Origin: an uncultured Collinsella sp.
Lineage (GTDB): Bacteria > Actinomycetota > Coriobacteriia > Coriobacteriales > Coriobacteriaceae
Direction: 5' to 3'
NCBI GenBank assembly: GCA_900754445.1
Contig: CAAECW010000007.1
Coordinates: 1-18,974 of the forward strand
DNA length: 18,974 nt
A program made the position numbers and the translations under genes. The stretch's first letter is position 1. Every line of letters begins with the position of its first letter. Below, piece by piece: positions 1 through 6,975 of this stretch. The notes under the pieces were generated by a model. That model searched no databases. It was not told the origin of the DNA and saw nothing but the letters and a program-made list of their open reading frames with translations.

Positions 1-1
1 C

Positions 2-268
2 ACTGCGGTTGATGGGGGGCTTGGACTATCGATCCTGTATTCCCTTCCCGGGCTATATGTGATCTTGTGCGCTTTGCCGCCTTTTTATGCGAGCGGCGAG
101 AGCAAAAAGGCAGAGCGCCTGATAACAGTTCTTATTGGCGGCGCGGAGATTGTTCTTTGTGGAATAGTGCTTGAAGGTTCGGCTGCCTCTTATGCGATGA
201 TTGGACTGATGATTCTGTTCTGTGCGTTTGAGATTGTGTCACAGGTAAGGGATAGCCGGTCCTTATGA
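2..268 (+). CDS. C-terminal part of an unidentified membrane protein (5' end outside window)
   Basis: The reading frame is open from the first bases to a TGA at 266-268, so the gene starts before the window; 88 codons are visible. The visible part has about three hydrophobic stretches: the Leu/Tyr-rich start through LYVILCALPPFY, then LITVLIGGAEIVLCGIVL, then YAMIGLMILFCAFEIV. A short charged linker (SGESKKAER) lies between the first two and a polar tail follows the last. This is consistent with a multi-spanning inner-membrane protein. A GTG at 59 could be read as a start but has no convincing ribosome site and would cut the first membrane segment. I do not recognise the family. It lies at the left of the mobile element, and whether it belongs to it cannot be told. 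Confidence 0.5.
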   Translation, partial: TAVDGGLGLSILYSLPGLYVILCALPPFYASGESKKAERLITVLIGGAEIVLCGIVLEGSAASYAMIGLMILFCAFEIVSQVRDSRSL

Positions 269-768
269 GTTGAATTACGCGCGTGCGGATATAAAGGTTG
301 GCATGTTAAGCTGGTCGTTTTCTCGTTCTGGGACATTTGCAGTAGGATGAGTGGGACTAGGCGCGCTGCGGTGTGACGGTGGCGGTTGAGACTTGTATCG
401 CTGCAAATCCGCTGATGCACATTTTGCTATTGGGCTTGAAGGTGGGACCGACAGGCCTTTGTTTGGGATGTTCTGGTCGTCCAACGCGTGTTGCACGGCT
501 TTATATTGTTACGCTCGTTCGGCGCTCCGTTGGAGCATTTCCGGGTTTGTCGGCATCATGACTTGGCCAAGTGACACGCTTGCCGGGACGGTTGTAACGC
601 CGCGCCGGTTCCGTGTGCTCCTTCGTTGTTGGCCTGTCCAGCCGGGGGCGGATTCGGCCTCATGTTGTGGCGCACGGCCTTCAGGGGCTTCCCCTGGTGA
701 GTTATGTTCGTCCGTATGGGTAAGGGTTGGGTTGAGCTGACAATCCCGTGTCGGAAGGGGCTTGCACC
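269..768. other. 500-bp stretch without a convincing gene
   Basis: Short open frames exist on both strands but have unnatural composition and no ribosome site. Two small dyads are visible: a perfect 12-bp palindrome ACTTGGCCAAGT at 561-572 and a hairpin CAGGGG-CTT-CCCCTG at 682-696. They may be regulatory or remnants. The stretch could be decayed gene sequence or control region for the small plus-strand gene that follows. Confidence 0.4.
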
Positions 769-1002
769 ATGCGCGCGATGACAGAGATTGAGTGGCTGGA
801 CGGCCGTGTGACGAAGGTGCCGGAGCTCGCCCGGGGCGATGCGTTCGGCGAGAGCGTCCAGGCGGAGCTCGATTTCGGGTTCGACGATGTGTTGGAGGGC
901 CTTTGGGTCGAGGTGCGCCATCATGAGCAGGATAAGGGCGCACTACGGGCGCCCGGGATTTTACGGCGCAACTCGGCGTGCCGAGTTCGTTGCCGCTGGT
1001 AG
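769..1002 (+). CDS. Small hypothetical protein (77 aa), plus strand
   Basis: I chose ATG 769 because GGAAGGGG at 753-760 lies 8 bases upstream, a good ribosome site; a GTG at 748 in the same frame lacks one. The frame has strongly GC-rich third positions and AT-richer second positions, as expected for a real gene in this genome. The competing minus-strand frame shows this less well. A strong rho-independent terminator begins about 30 bases after the stop and is oriented for this strand. The first 50 residues are acidic (WLDGRVTKVPELARGD, then a Glu/Asp-rich run) and the last 20 are basic and Cys-containing, which could mean a frameshifted end. No family is recognised. Confidence 0.45.
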   Translation: MRAMTEIEWLDGRVTKVPELARGDAFGESVQAELDFGFDDVLEGLWVEVRHHEQDKGALRAPGILRRNSACRVRCRW

Positions 1003-1032
1003 CGTGGCCGGTTAACCCGGAAGGCGGTCACG

Positions 1033-1081
1033 GCCCGCCGTCATACGCGCCTCGCGTGCCGTATGACGGCGGGCAGTTTTT
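1033..1081 (+). terminator. Rho-independent terminator (plus strand)
   Basis: A perfect 15-bp inverted repeat (arms 1033-1047 and 1060-1074, 12-base loop) is followed by AGTTTTT. The T run is on the plus-strand side only, so it ends the small gene at 769-1002. It also lies just beyond the stop of the coupling-protein gene on the other strand but has no T run in that direction. Confidence 0.75.
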
Positions 1082-1103
1082 GCAGGCAGGGCCGTATGAC
1101 GCA

Positions 1104-3062
1104 TCAGAACCCGTCGGGCGCGGCGGACACCTTGCGCTTCCTGCCGCCGGGCGGCGACCCCTTGGGCTTTTTCGGCTTCTCCGGGATGCGCCATACCGGT
1201 GCCGGGGAGGTGTTGCGGGTCTCCCCCTCGAGCGCCCGCGCGAGCAGCGCGCCCTCGGCCTCCGGCGACGTCAGGCCCAGCAGCGGCCCCAGGAACGTCT
1301 CGGTGATGTCGCGGCTGGCGAGCGCCATCGGTCCCCCCGCGTCGATCACGAGCGCGCCATTCTCGCGCGCGCTCCAGGCCATGAGCTCCGACGGGGTGAT
1401 CAGCGGGCGGCGCGCCACGGAGAACGACTTGCCGGACGAGGAGCTCTGCGTCCCCTTGGTGGAGCTCTCCCCGGTCGTCCTCACGCTGTAGTCGCCGAGG
1501 CGCTTGCTGATCTCCTCCGCCTCGCCGACGGACTCAACCGAGAGGACGACCTGGGTGCCGAGCAGCGCCAGCAGCGCGTCCGACTCGGCCCTGGAGTAGC
1601 CGCACCGCGCCTCGAGCAGATGGGTGTTCTGGAGCACGAAGACGACGTGCAGTCCGATGCTCCGGACCTCGGCGAGGTCGCCGAGGAGGCGGGGGATCTT
1701 GGGGATCCCGGACCCCTCGTCGATGGCGAGCAGGGTTTCCGCCGGCAGCCTGCCGCCGGACAGGCGCGCGGTCTCGCGCAGCGCCGACAGCGCCTGCGAG
1801 AAGATGCACGAGACGAGCGCGCCGCGGTCGCCGCGGTCCGTCGCGCTGGCGATGTAGAGGATGGTCGGCTTGCGCCCGACCGATGCGAGGTCGACCTCGC
1901 CGCCCCAGAGCATGCGGCTGACGTCGTCGTCGCAGAAGGACATGAGGTAGTTGCGCGCGGTGGAGACGAGGGCCTCCCCTCCGCCACCGTTCGACGAGGC
2001 GACGAGGAGGAACTGGCGCGCCGGGTTTCCCGCCGGCAGGTCCGCGGCGAGCTCCTCCAGCGACTTCACGGCGCTCTTCCCGTCACGGGGCTCCAGGAGC
2101 GCGAGCACGGTCGAGAGGTTCCGCGCGCCGTCGGGGATTCGATCGTCCGTAATCGCGAGCAGGCAGAGGCCGGTCAGCAGGTTGCGGCTGGCGTCCGTGA
2201 AGAACCTCTGGCCTGAGGAGAAGGCGTCGGGCACGATGGCGGACGACAGCTCGCGGAGCTCGGCCACGGCGCCGGCGGTGCCCTCGGTCCCGAGTGCCGC
2301 GATGGCGCGGTCGAGGGGGTTGAACCTCGCCGACTTGACGGGCTCGTCGAGCCGGATGGCGACGACCTCCATCCCGGTCCTCCTGGCGAGCGGCTCGGTC
2401 CATGCGCGGATCTCGGACTTCGGGTCGTGGACGATGACGGACGTCGGGATCCCGTGGGCGTTGCGGTCGATCGCCGCCGCAATTGATGGCGCCAGCGCGC
2501 GTCTGCTTTTGCCGGCTCCACTGCCCGCCCTTATGAGGCAGTGGACGGCGGGGACCATCGCGATCCCGCCGCCGATGCAGCCGGCCGCCACGAGCCCCTC
2601 CGCGGCGGCCTTCCCGTCCCAAGGAGGGCAGCGCCTCGCGACCCTGGAGGGCCTCGACTCGAGCCAGGCGTCCCCGTGCGTGCGCGTGGGCGCGCGGTCG
2701 CCGGCGAACGTCCCGTCGTGGAGCCTCGCCCATGAGCGGGCCCAAGAAACGAATCCGAGCGCGAGGACGGAGGCCGCGACGAGGGCGAGCGCCGCGAGCA
2801 GCTCGCCCGCCTGGCCCGACGCCGCCGCGTCGGCGGCCGCCTCGAGGGGGCCGCGGAAGACGTAGGTGGGCTCGGGGCCCGGGTCGGCCGTGGGCAGCCG
2901 CAGCAGGACGGAGAGGCCCGAGATGAGGGATAGAGTCCACCACCTGGCGTAGTCCCAGGCACCGGCGGCCGCGGCGCAGGCTATGACGGCGGCGACGCCG
3001 TGGGCCGCGAGCGTGCCGGCGAGCTCCCTTTTCATGTCGCGGTTGAAGGATTTCGGTTTCAT
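1104..3062 (-). CDS. VirD4/TraG-family type IV coupling protein (652 aa)
   Basis: Coupling proteins are membrane ATPases that deliver the relaxase-DNA complex to a type IV secretion channel. Residues about 18-55 and 86-107 are hydrophobic N-terminal membrane segments. A Walker A loop GSGAGKS is at 180-186, a DPKSE motif typical of TraG at 213-217, and a Walker B LLAIDEG at 444-450. A C-terminal RRPLITPSELMAW segment (551-563) matches the family. The ATG at 3062 overlaps the relaxase stop (TCAT at 3059-3062 on the plus strand, ATGA in the message), indicating translational coupling; the longer open frame upstream is relaxase sequence out of frame. The tail (628-645) is rich in Lys, Pro and Gly. 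It is the last gene of the minus-strand mobilization operon. No channel proteins are seen. Confidence 0.92.
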   Translation of the reverse strand: MKPKSFNRDMKRELAGTLAAHGVAAVIACAAAAGAWDYARWWTLSLISGLSVLLRLPTADPGPEPTYVFRGPLEAAADAAASGQAGELLAALALVAASVLALGFVSWARSWARLHDGTFAGDRAPTRTHGDAWLESRPSRVARRCPPWDGKAAAEGLVAAGCIGGGIAMVPAVHCLIRAGSGAGKSRRALAPSIAAAIDRNAHGIPTSVIVHDPKSEIRAWTEPLARRTGMEVVAIRLDEPVKSARFNPLDRAIAALGTEGTAGAVAELRELSSAIVPDAFSSGQRFFTDASRNLLTGLCLLAITDDRIPDGARNLSTVLALLEPRDGKSAVKSLEELAADLPAGNPARQFLLVASSNGGGGEALVSTARNYLMSFCDDDVSRMLWGGEVDLASVGRKPTILYIASATDRGDRGALVSCIFSQALSALRETARLSGGRLPAETLLAIDEGSGIPKIPRLLGDLAEVRSIGLHVVFVLQNTHLLEARCGYSRAESDALLALLGTQVVLSVESVGEAEEISKRLGDYSVRTTGESSTKGTQSSSSGKSFSVARRPLITPSELMAWSARENGALVIDAGGPMALASRDITETFLGPLLGLTSPEAEGALLARALEGETRNTSPAPVWRIPEKPKKPKGSPPGGRKRKVSAAPDGF

Positions 3063-4414
3063 CTCGTGATCGTCCTCTCTATCCTGTTCGCTATCTTCAG
3101 CGCGGGGACGCTCGACGGCCCGGTGCCGCCGGAGGCGAGGATCCTCAGGGTCGCGGCGATGAGCCGCAGCGCCCTCTCGCCGGCCTCGTCCCCCATGTCG
3201 CGTCCTCTGGCGTCCCGTGTGGCTTCCCTGGCGACCAGGGTCGCCATCGCGGCGGCGCGCCCGAGGGCCGGACCGGGCGACGGCGCATGCCTGAAGGCCC
3301 GGTCTGCCGTGGGACACCCCCTGAGGTCTGCCGGCTCGAGGGTCCGGCCGCGCGCGGCCTTTCGCGCGAGCTTTTCGAGGCGCGTCTTCGGGATGCAGGC
3401 CCGGGCCTCGGTGGTGAGTCCGGCTTCCCGCCGCCTCTCCGTCGCGGGGCCGGTTTGGGGCGCGGCGCGTCGTGTCGGCACCTCCTCGCGAGCCGGCGTT
3501 CTGTCTGGGACTATGACCCGCAGCGCCGCGTTCTCGCACCGGAGGCCGAGGTCGGCGGCTGCCTTGCGGACGTAGACATCCCGCGCCTCACCGGTCAGGC
3601 ACTTGAGGCCGGCGCACCTCTCGACCGCTTTCCTGTGGCGCTCCAGTGCGCCGGCGAGTGCGGGGGAGTCGGACGCCGCCCGGCCGAGGGCCTCCCTCAA
3701 CGCGGCGGAGGCCTCCGGGTGGAAACGCCTGAGGTGGGCGGCCTCGATCCTTCCGTCCGGCGGCAGCTCGATGTCGAAACGGTTCCGGTCGATGCGGGCG
3801 ACAGCGTCCAGCGCCGCCTTCCTCGCGAGGTCGCGCTCGATGTACGCTTCCCGCAGCAGCGGTGCCATGGCCTTCGAGGAGATCTCGAGTCTGGCCGCCT
3901 CCATCTTCCCCTTTGGCAGCAGGGAGTCCCAGTCGCCCTCGCGGTCGATCGTGAGGATGTGGACGTGGTGGCTCGTGCCGTTGATGTGCATCGCCGCGTA
4001 GAACTCCACGCGGCTCTCGGGCACGCCGGTCATCTCGGAGAAGAGCCTCGGCCACTCGGACCGCACCAGCGCCTGCCAGGCGTCCAGGCGATCGAGGCCG
4101 GCGCCTGGGGCGATGTCGTTCGGGACCGTGACGACGGTGGTGAGCACTGCGCCGCCGTTTTGGGCGATGGCGCGCCTGGCCTCCGCCACGGGGACCGGGC
4201 CGTCCGCGCCCCAGAGGCCGCCGGTCGAGCCGGTCCTGTTCGCGGCGTAGGCGGCCAGGCCGTCCACGCCGAGCCTCCTGCCGTCCGCCTCGCTGACCTC
4301 GATGACGACGCCGCGGCGGGTGCCGGCGTATGCCGCCAGGCCCGCGGCGGACGCCCTCGCTGACGCCCCCGCGCGGACGACGGAGTGGTTGACGATGACG
4401 GGCGGGCTAGCCAT
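3059..4414 (-). CDS. MobL/MobP-type relaxase (451 aa)
   Basis: Relaxases nick one strand at oriT and stay covalently bound to it through a tyrosine during transfer. The metal-binding HUH-type motif is visible as HINGTSHHVHI at residues 143-153 (H143, H150, H152). An N-terminal LAAYAGTRRGVV block at 26-37 resembles the MobL N-terminus and supplies a candidate catalytic Tyr29. The C-terminal half is Arg/Ala-rich without recognised domains. The start overlaps the stop of the accessory gene by 8 bases and the stop overlaps the coupling-protein start by 4, so the three are one translational unit. Family membership is strong; the exact MOB subclass is inference. Confidence 0.9.
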   Translation of the reverse strand: MASPPVIVNHSVVRAGASARASAAGLAAYAGTRRGVVIEVSEADGRRLGVDGLAAYAANRTGSTGGLWGADGPVPVAEARRAIAQNGGAVLTTVVTVPNDIAPGAGLDRLDAWQALVRSEWPRLFSEMTGVPESRVEFYAAMHINGTSHHVHILTIDREGDWDSLLPKGKMEAARLEISSKAMAPLLREAYIERDLARKAALDAVARIDRNRFDIELPPDGRIEAAHLRRFHPEASAALREALGRAASDSPALAGALERHRKAVERCAGLKCLTGEARDVYVRKAAADLGLRCENAALRVIVPDRTPAREEVPTRRAAPQTGPATERRREAGLTTEARACIPKTRLEKLARKAARGRTLEPADLRGCPTADRAFRHAPSPGPALGRAAAMATLVAREATRDARGRDMGDEAGERALRLIAATLRILASGGTGPSSVPALKIANRIERTITR

Positions 4415-4871
4415 CGGCGCGCTCGCGCGCGTGGAGCTTCACCTCGTCGATTCGGCCGAGCCCGGCGCGGCTGAGCTCGCCGGCCTGCGCGAGGTAGTTC
4501 TTCCAGATGTCCGCGACGGGGACCTCGTCGAGCGAGGCGTAGGAGGCCTTGAGGACGTCGGCCGACATGAGGCCGGCCATGATGGCGGCGGTCATGGGCC
4601 GCGAGAGGACCGCGGCGATGCGGTCCTCGGCGGCGTCGAGCTTGCGCTCGATGTCGAGCGCGGCGACGTCCATCCGCGCGTCGACGACGCCGCGGATGAA
4701 ATCTGCGACCTCGTTGCCGTAGAGGTCGAGCCCCTCCGCGGCGAGCGCCGAGCGCAGGAGCGAGCGGATCTCGTCGCTGACGTTGGAACCGTTGAGCTCT
4801 GCCCGCGTCTTGAGGGCGGTGTAGAGCTTTGAGTCGAGCTTCACGCTGACGTTCTTTGTTGCTGCTGTCAT
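4407..4871 (-). CDS. MobC-like ribbon-helix-helix mobilization accessory protein (154 aa)
   Basis: The N-terminus, residues 7-45, has the ribbon-helix-helix pattern (VSVKLDSKLYTALKTRAE, then GSNVSDEIRSLLRSAL) typical of DNA-binding relaxosome accessory proteins. The rest is helical and charged. ATG 4871 is preceded by AGAGAGGA at a good distance; a longer open frame upstream has no such site. It is directly followed by, and overlaps, the relaxase gene, which is the usual mobC-relaxase order. It probably binds oriT and helps the relaxase, and may repress the operon. A hairpin just upstream (4915-4944) is a candidate site. Confidence 0.8.
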   Translation of the reverse strand: MTAATKNVSVKLDSKLYTALKTRAELNGSNVSDEIRSLLRSALAAEGLDLYGNEVADFIRGVVDARMDVAALDIERKLDAAEDRIAAVLSRPMTAAIMAGLMSADVLKASYASLDEVPVADIWKNYLAQAGELSRAGLGRIDEVKLHARERADG

Positions 4872-4914
4872 TCGATCCTCTCTTCGATGCGCGGTGATCG
4901 TCGGCCCGAAAGCA

Positions 4915-4944
4915 GGGGCGGACCGACCGTTGTCGATCCGCCCC
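4915..4944 (-). promoter_or_regulatory. 13-bp hairpin upstream of the mobC-like gene (candidate oriT or mRNA element)
   Basis: Arms 4915-4927 and 4932-4944 pair around a 4-base loop. The single non-Watson-Crick position (4923/4936) is C/A on the plus strand but G·U in a minus-strand transcript, hinting that the RNA form matters. No T run follows in the minus direction, so it is not a standard terminator. Its place just before mobC-like and relaxase genes also fits an oriT inverted repeat. Both roles are inference. Confidence 0.4.
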
Positions 4945-4953
4945 GCTTGAGGC

Positions 4954-5412
4954 CTACTCGTCTTCGAGAAGGACGTTGGGATAGCCCTCGGGCGCCTGGT
5001 CTGCCGGGAGGGGAGGATAGGCGACAAGCTTGTTCACGACTCCCAACGTATCGAGGTCCAGGATGCAGTCGATACCGCGGAGGACGCTGTCCGGGGTGTA
5101 AGAGCGATCGCCGCTGCGGGCGACCCCGACGATGACCCTGGCGAGCTCGCGGGGGTCGATGCCGGACCAGCGCCTGGCGATTTCCGCGACGATGGCGGGC
5201 GCGACGTAAGGGATATTGGGGACGGAGGAGTGGGACGCGATGACGAAGGCGCCGGGGATGCCCTCGATCTTCTCTGCGGGCTCGATAACGATGGGCTGGA
5301 CGCCGAAGGTGCTCCAGCCGTCGAGCAGGCATTCGGCGTCCGAGGGGATGCGGAAGGAGTGGCCGTTGAGGGTGAGGGGCTTGTGGTTCTTATCGACACT
5401 TTTCTTGGGCAT
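4954..5412 (-). CDS. Hypothetical protein in mobilization operon (152 aa)
   Basis: ATG 5412 is preceded by GAAAGGAAAACC, an acceptable ribosome site. The product is soluble and acidic at the C-terminus (VLLEDE), with no signal peptide or membrane segment. No family is recognised. Around residues 84-128 the pattern GIDPREL followed about 30 residues later by TLGVV resembles GIPDHEL...ELGVF in the next gene upstream, suggesting distant paralogy. It sits between the replication/excision genes and the mobC-like gene and is probably co-transcribed with them. Confidence 0.7.
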   Translation of the reverse strand: MPKKSVDKNHKPLTLNGHSFRIPSDAECLLDGWSTFGVQPIVIEPAEKIEGIPGAFVIASHSSVPNIPYVAPAIVAEIARRWSGIDPRELARVIVGVARSGDRSYTPDSVLRGIDCILDLDTLGVVNKLVAYPPLPADQAPEGYPNVLLEDE

Positions 5413-5435
5413 GGTTTTCCTTTCGATGTGAGATG

Positions 5436-5459
5436 GCCGCCGCCCGCTCGGGCGGCGGC
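5436..5459 (-). promoter_or_regulatory. GC-rich hairpin between two unknown genes
   Basis: A perfect 10-bp stem, GCCGCCGCCC (5436-5445) and GGGCGGCGGC (5450-5459), has a 4-base loop. It has no T run on either side. It lies between the two small unknown genes and may be an mRNA stability or processing hairpin. Confidence 0.4.
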
Positions 5460-5469
5460 GTACGATGGG

Positions 5470-5934
5470 CTAGTCGTCGATGTCTTCGACGGTGAAGATA
5501 GGCCAAGGGGCGCGATCGGCGAGTTCAATGGGGACTGCGCCGAAGACACCGAGTTCCTGAGTAATATTCTCGAGTCGAGCTGCGAAGCGTTTGACGAACG
5601 CGTCGTGCGTCGCGCCAGTGCCGTTGACGACATAGGCGCGAGCTGCGATCTTGACGAGCTCGTGGTCGGGGATGCCATAGCACTCGTCGATGGCAGCGAG
5701 ACAATCCACCGCGTCGGGGGCCTCGTCGGTGGGGCTAAACGCCATGAGGGTGCGGGGAACGTTCGCAATCGCGTGCTTGAACTGCAGGATCCAGGCGCTC
5801 TGGGCGTTTTCGGTGTGCTCGAGGTTGAGGACGGGGGTGTCCTGGCCGCCATGGTAGACATAGCGCTTCTTAGCGATGTCGAAGACGAGGGCCGGACCGC
5901 TGTCCGTCTGGACTACGACAGTCTGATGCCGCAT
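5470..5934 (-). CDS. Hypothetical protein in mobilization operon (154 aa)
   Basis: ATG 5934 has an ideal AGGAGG six bases upstream, so translation should be strong. The product begins MRHQTVVVQTDSG and ends in an acidic VEDIDD tail, with no membrane segment. No family is recognised. Its middle and C-terminal part share a weak pattern with the neighbouring 152-residue protein (see that entry). Equal size, adjacency and similar acidic ends support a diverged duplication, which is inference. It lies 84 bases downstream of the DnaC-like gene. Confidence 0.7.
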   Translation of the reverse strand: MRHQTVVVQTDSGPALVFDIAKKRYVYHGGQDTPVLNLEHTENAQSAWILQFKHAIANVPRTLMAFSPTDEAPDAVDCLAAIDECYGIPDHELVKIAARAYVVNGTGATHDAFVKRFAARLENITQELGVFGAVPIELADRAPWPIFTVEDIDD

Positions 5935-6018
5935 AAGTACCTCCTAGATGTTGGGATGTATAGAAAAGTTGCCAATGGCGAATGCCGCTGAAAGGCGGAG
6001 CCCTCGCCCTCGCGCCGG

Positions 6019-6651
6019 TCACGACCTCCTCCCCTCGCGCACTCCGGCGCTAATCAGTTCGATGAGCTTGCGCACCTGATCGGAGTTCGATCCGGCCGCC
6101 TCCAGCGCCCTGGCGATGCTCTTGCCGGTAAAGGTCGACGCGAACAATGTCGAGCGCTTGTGGCGCCGACGATCTCCGAGCAACTCGATCAGCGCGAGTG
6201 CCTCCTCGCGCATACCGCTCGCGCCAAGATCCGCGATGACGAGCACGGGCAGATCGCGATAGCGATCGACGGTGTGGGCCTTCGAGTTGGGGCCGTAAAG
6301 TTCGCCGCCGTTCCATGCCGTTGCAAGCTCACATGCCGAGATGAATACAGCGCGCTCGTGGGAGGCCATGGCGGCCGCCGTAGCCACCGCTGCCGCTTCG
6401 TCGGCATCGTCGTGCGCGTACCAGATCCATGCGCCGATAGAGAGGCGAGCAGCCTCCTTCTCTTTAGCGTTTCCGGTCTTTGCCGCGAAGATGGCCGAGG
6501 CGCGCTCGGCGATGAGCCTGGGAGTGTGCTCGGGAACGCGATGAGCGCGGTTGCCGGGCCCGCGCAACGCCCGCCACGCCTCGGGCGTGATGACGGTGCC
6601 GATGGCGCCGTAGTACTCCTTCGAGGCGGGCAGGCCGTCGTAGTCAATCAT
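6019..6651 (-). CDS. DnaC/IstB-like protein with degenerate ATP-binding loop (210 aa)
   Basis: The C-terminal two thirds follow the layout of DnaC/IstB helper ATPases. A strand and helix at 72-97 sit where Walker A normally lies, then AVFISACEL (101-109), then LPVLVIADLG (134-143) at the Walker B place, then RSTLFASTF (166-174) like the sensor strand (TIITSN). However, the GxxGxGKT loop is replaced by YAHDDADEA (78-86) and the first Walker B Asp by Ala139. It may therefore have lost ATPase activity while keeping the fold. ATG 6651 lies one base after the excisionase stop, so the two are coupled; AGGCGG lies about 10 bases upstream. A replication helper or helicase-loading role for the excised element is inference. 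Confidence 0.55.
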   Translation of the reverse strand: MIDYDGLPASKEYYGAIGTVITPEAWRALRGPGNRAHRVPEHTPRLIAERASAIFAAKTGNAKEKEAARLSIGAWIWYAHDDADEAAAVATAAAMASHERAVFISACELATAWNGGELYGPNSKAHTVDRYRDLPVLVIADLGASGMREEALALIELLGDRRRHKRSTLFASTFTGKSIARALEAAGSNSDQVRKLIELISAGVREGRRS

Positions 6652-6652
6652 C

Positions 6653-6859
6653 CTATTCGCCGCCTTTGCCGCGCAGAGCGCTGAGGTAGACGTCGAGATC
6701 GCGCTCATAGATGTACGTGCGGCGACAGAGGTAGATGCCCTTGCCGGTGCGGGCAATCAGCTGGCCGGCGGTGTCGGCGGTGAGGTGAAGCTTGTCAGCG
6801 ACCTCGTCGCGAGTGAGAAGCGGGCCCGTCTGGATGCCAGGCGTGTCGTTGTCGTCCAT
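6653..6859 (-). CDS. Excisionase-like helix-turn-helix protein (68 aa)
   Basis: Residues 14-60 match the small winged-helix pattern of Xis/MerR-like DNA-binding proteins: LLTRDEVADKLHLTADTAG, then a central Gly/Lys loop, then RRTYIYERDLDVYL. AAGGAGG lies about 8 bases upstream of ATG 6859. It is the first gene of the minus-strand operon and is separated by a divergent control region from the plus-strand zinc-finger gene. Such proteins bend DNA at the attachment site to favour excision, and some also act as regulators. The assignment as excisionase rests on size, fold pattern and context. Confidence 0.65.
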   Translation of the reverse strand: MDDNDTPGIQTGPLLTRDEVADKLHLTADTAGQLIARTGKGIYLCRRTYIYERDLDVYLSALRGKGGE

Positions 6860-6975
6860 GTGTATGCCTCCTTCGGTGTATGTGTTACGGGGCGGGAGCT
6901 GCTCCGTGACTACACAATGCCGTCGGCGGGCATAAATCGAGGTATTACATCACCTATTACGGGGGTTTACCTGCG
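6860..6975. promoter_or_regulatory. Divergent control region with direct repeats
   Basis: This 116-bp region separates the excisionase operon (minus) from the 476-residue protein (plus). TATTAC occurs at 6943-6948 and 6955-6960, exactly 12 bp apart. The longer form TRTTACGGGG recurs at 6883-6892 (TGTTACGGGG) and 6955-6964. A GGAGC-T-GCTCC dyad lies at 6895-6905. These look like binding sites for an element-encoded regulator. No convincing -35/-10 pair could be fixed. Confidence 0.4.

Noticed and set aside
393..740. 115-residue plus-strand open frame at the left
   Set aside because: TTG start without ribosome site and Cys/Ser/Arg-rich composition with no conserved pattern; probably noncoding or decayed.
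556..943. Minus-strand open frames opposite the small plus-strand gene
   Set aside because: Their third-position GC is lower than that of the plus frame, there is no ribosome site, and the terminator is oriented for the plus strand.
978..2865. Long plus-strand open frames opposite the coupling protein
   Set aside because: These are GC-rich shadow frames with Arg/Ala/Gly-rich nonsense composition; the minus strand has clear Walker motifs.
3063..3539. 159-residue N-terminal extension of the coupling protein
   Set aside because: It is relaxase coding sequence in another frame. The ATGA overlap at 3059-3062 gives a natural start.
4872..5027. N-terminal extension of the mobC-like protein
   Set aside because: The ribbon-helix-helix domain starts right after ATG 4871, which has its own ribosome site; the extension covers the intergenic hairpin.
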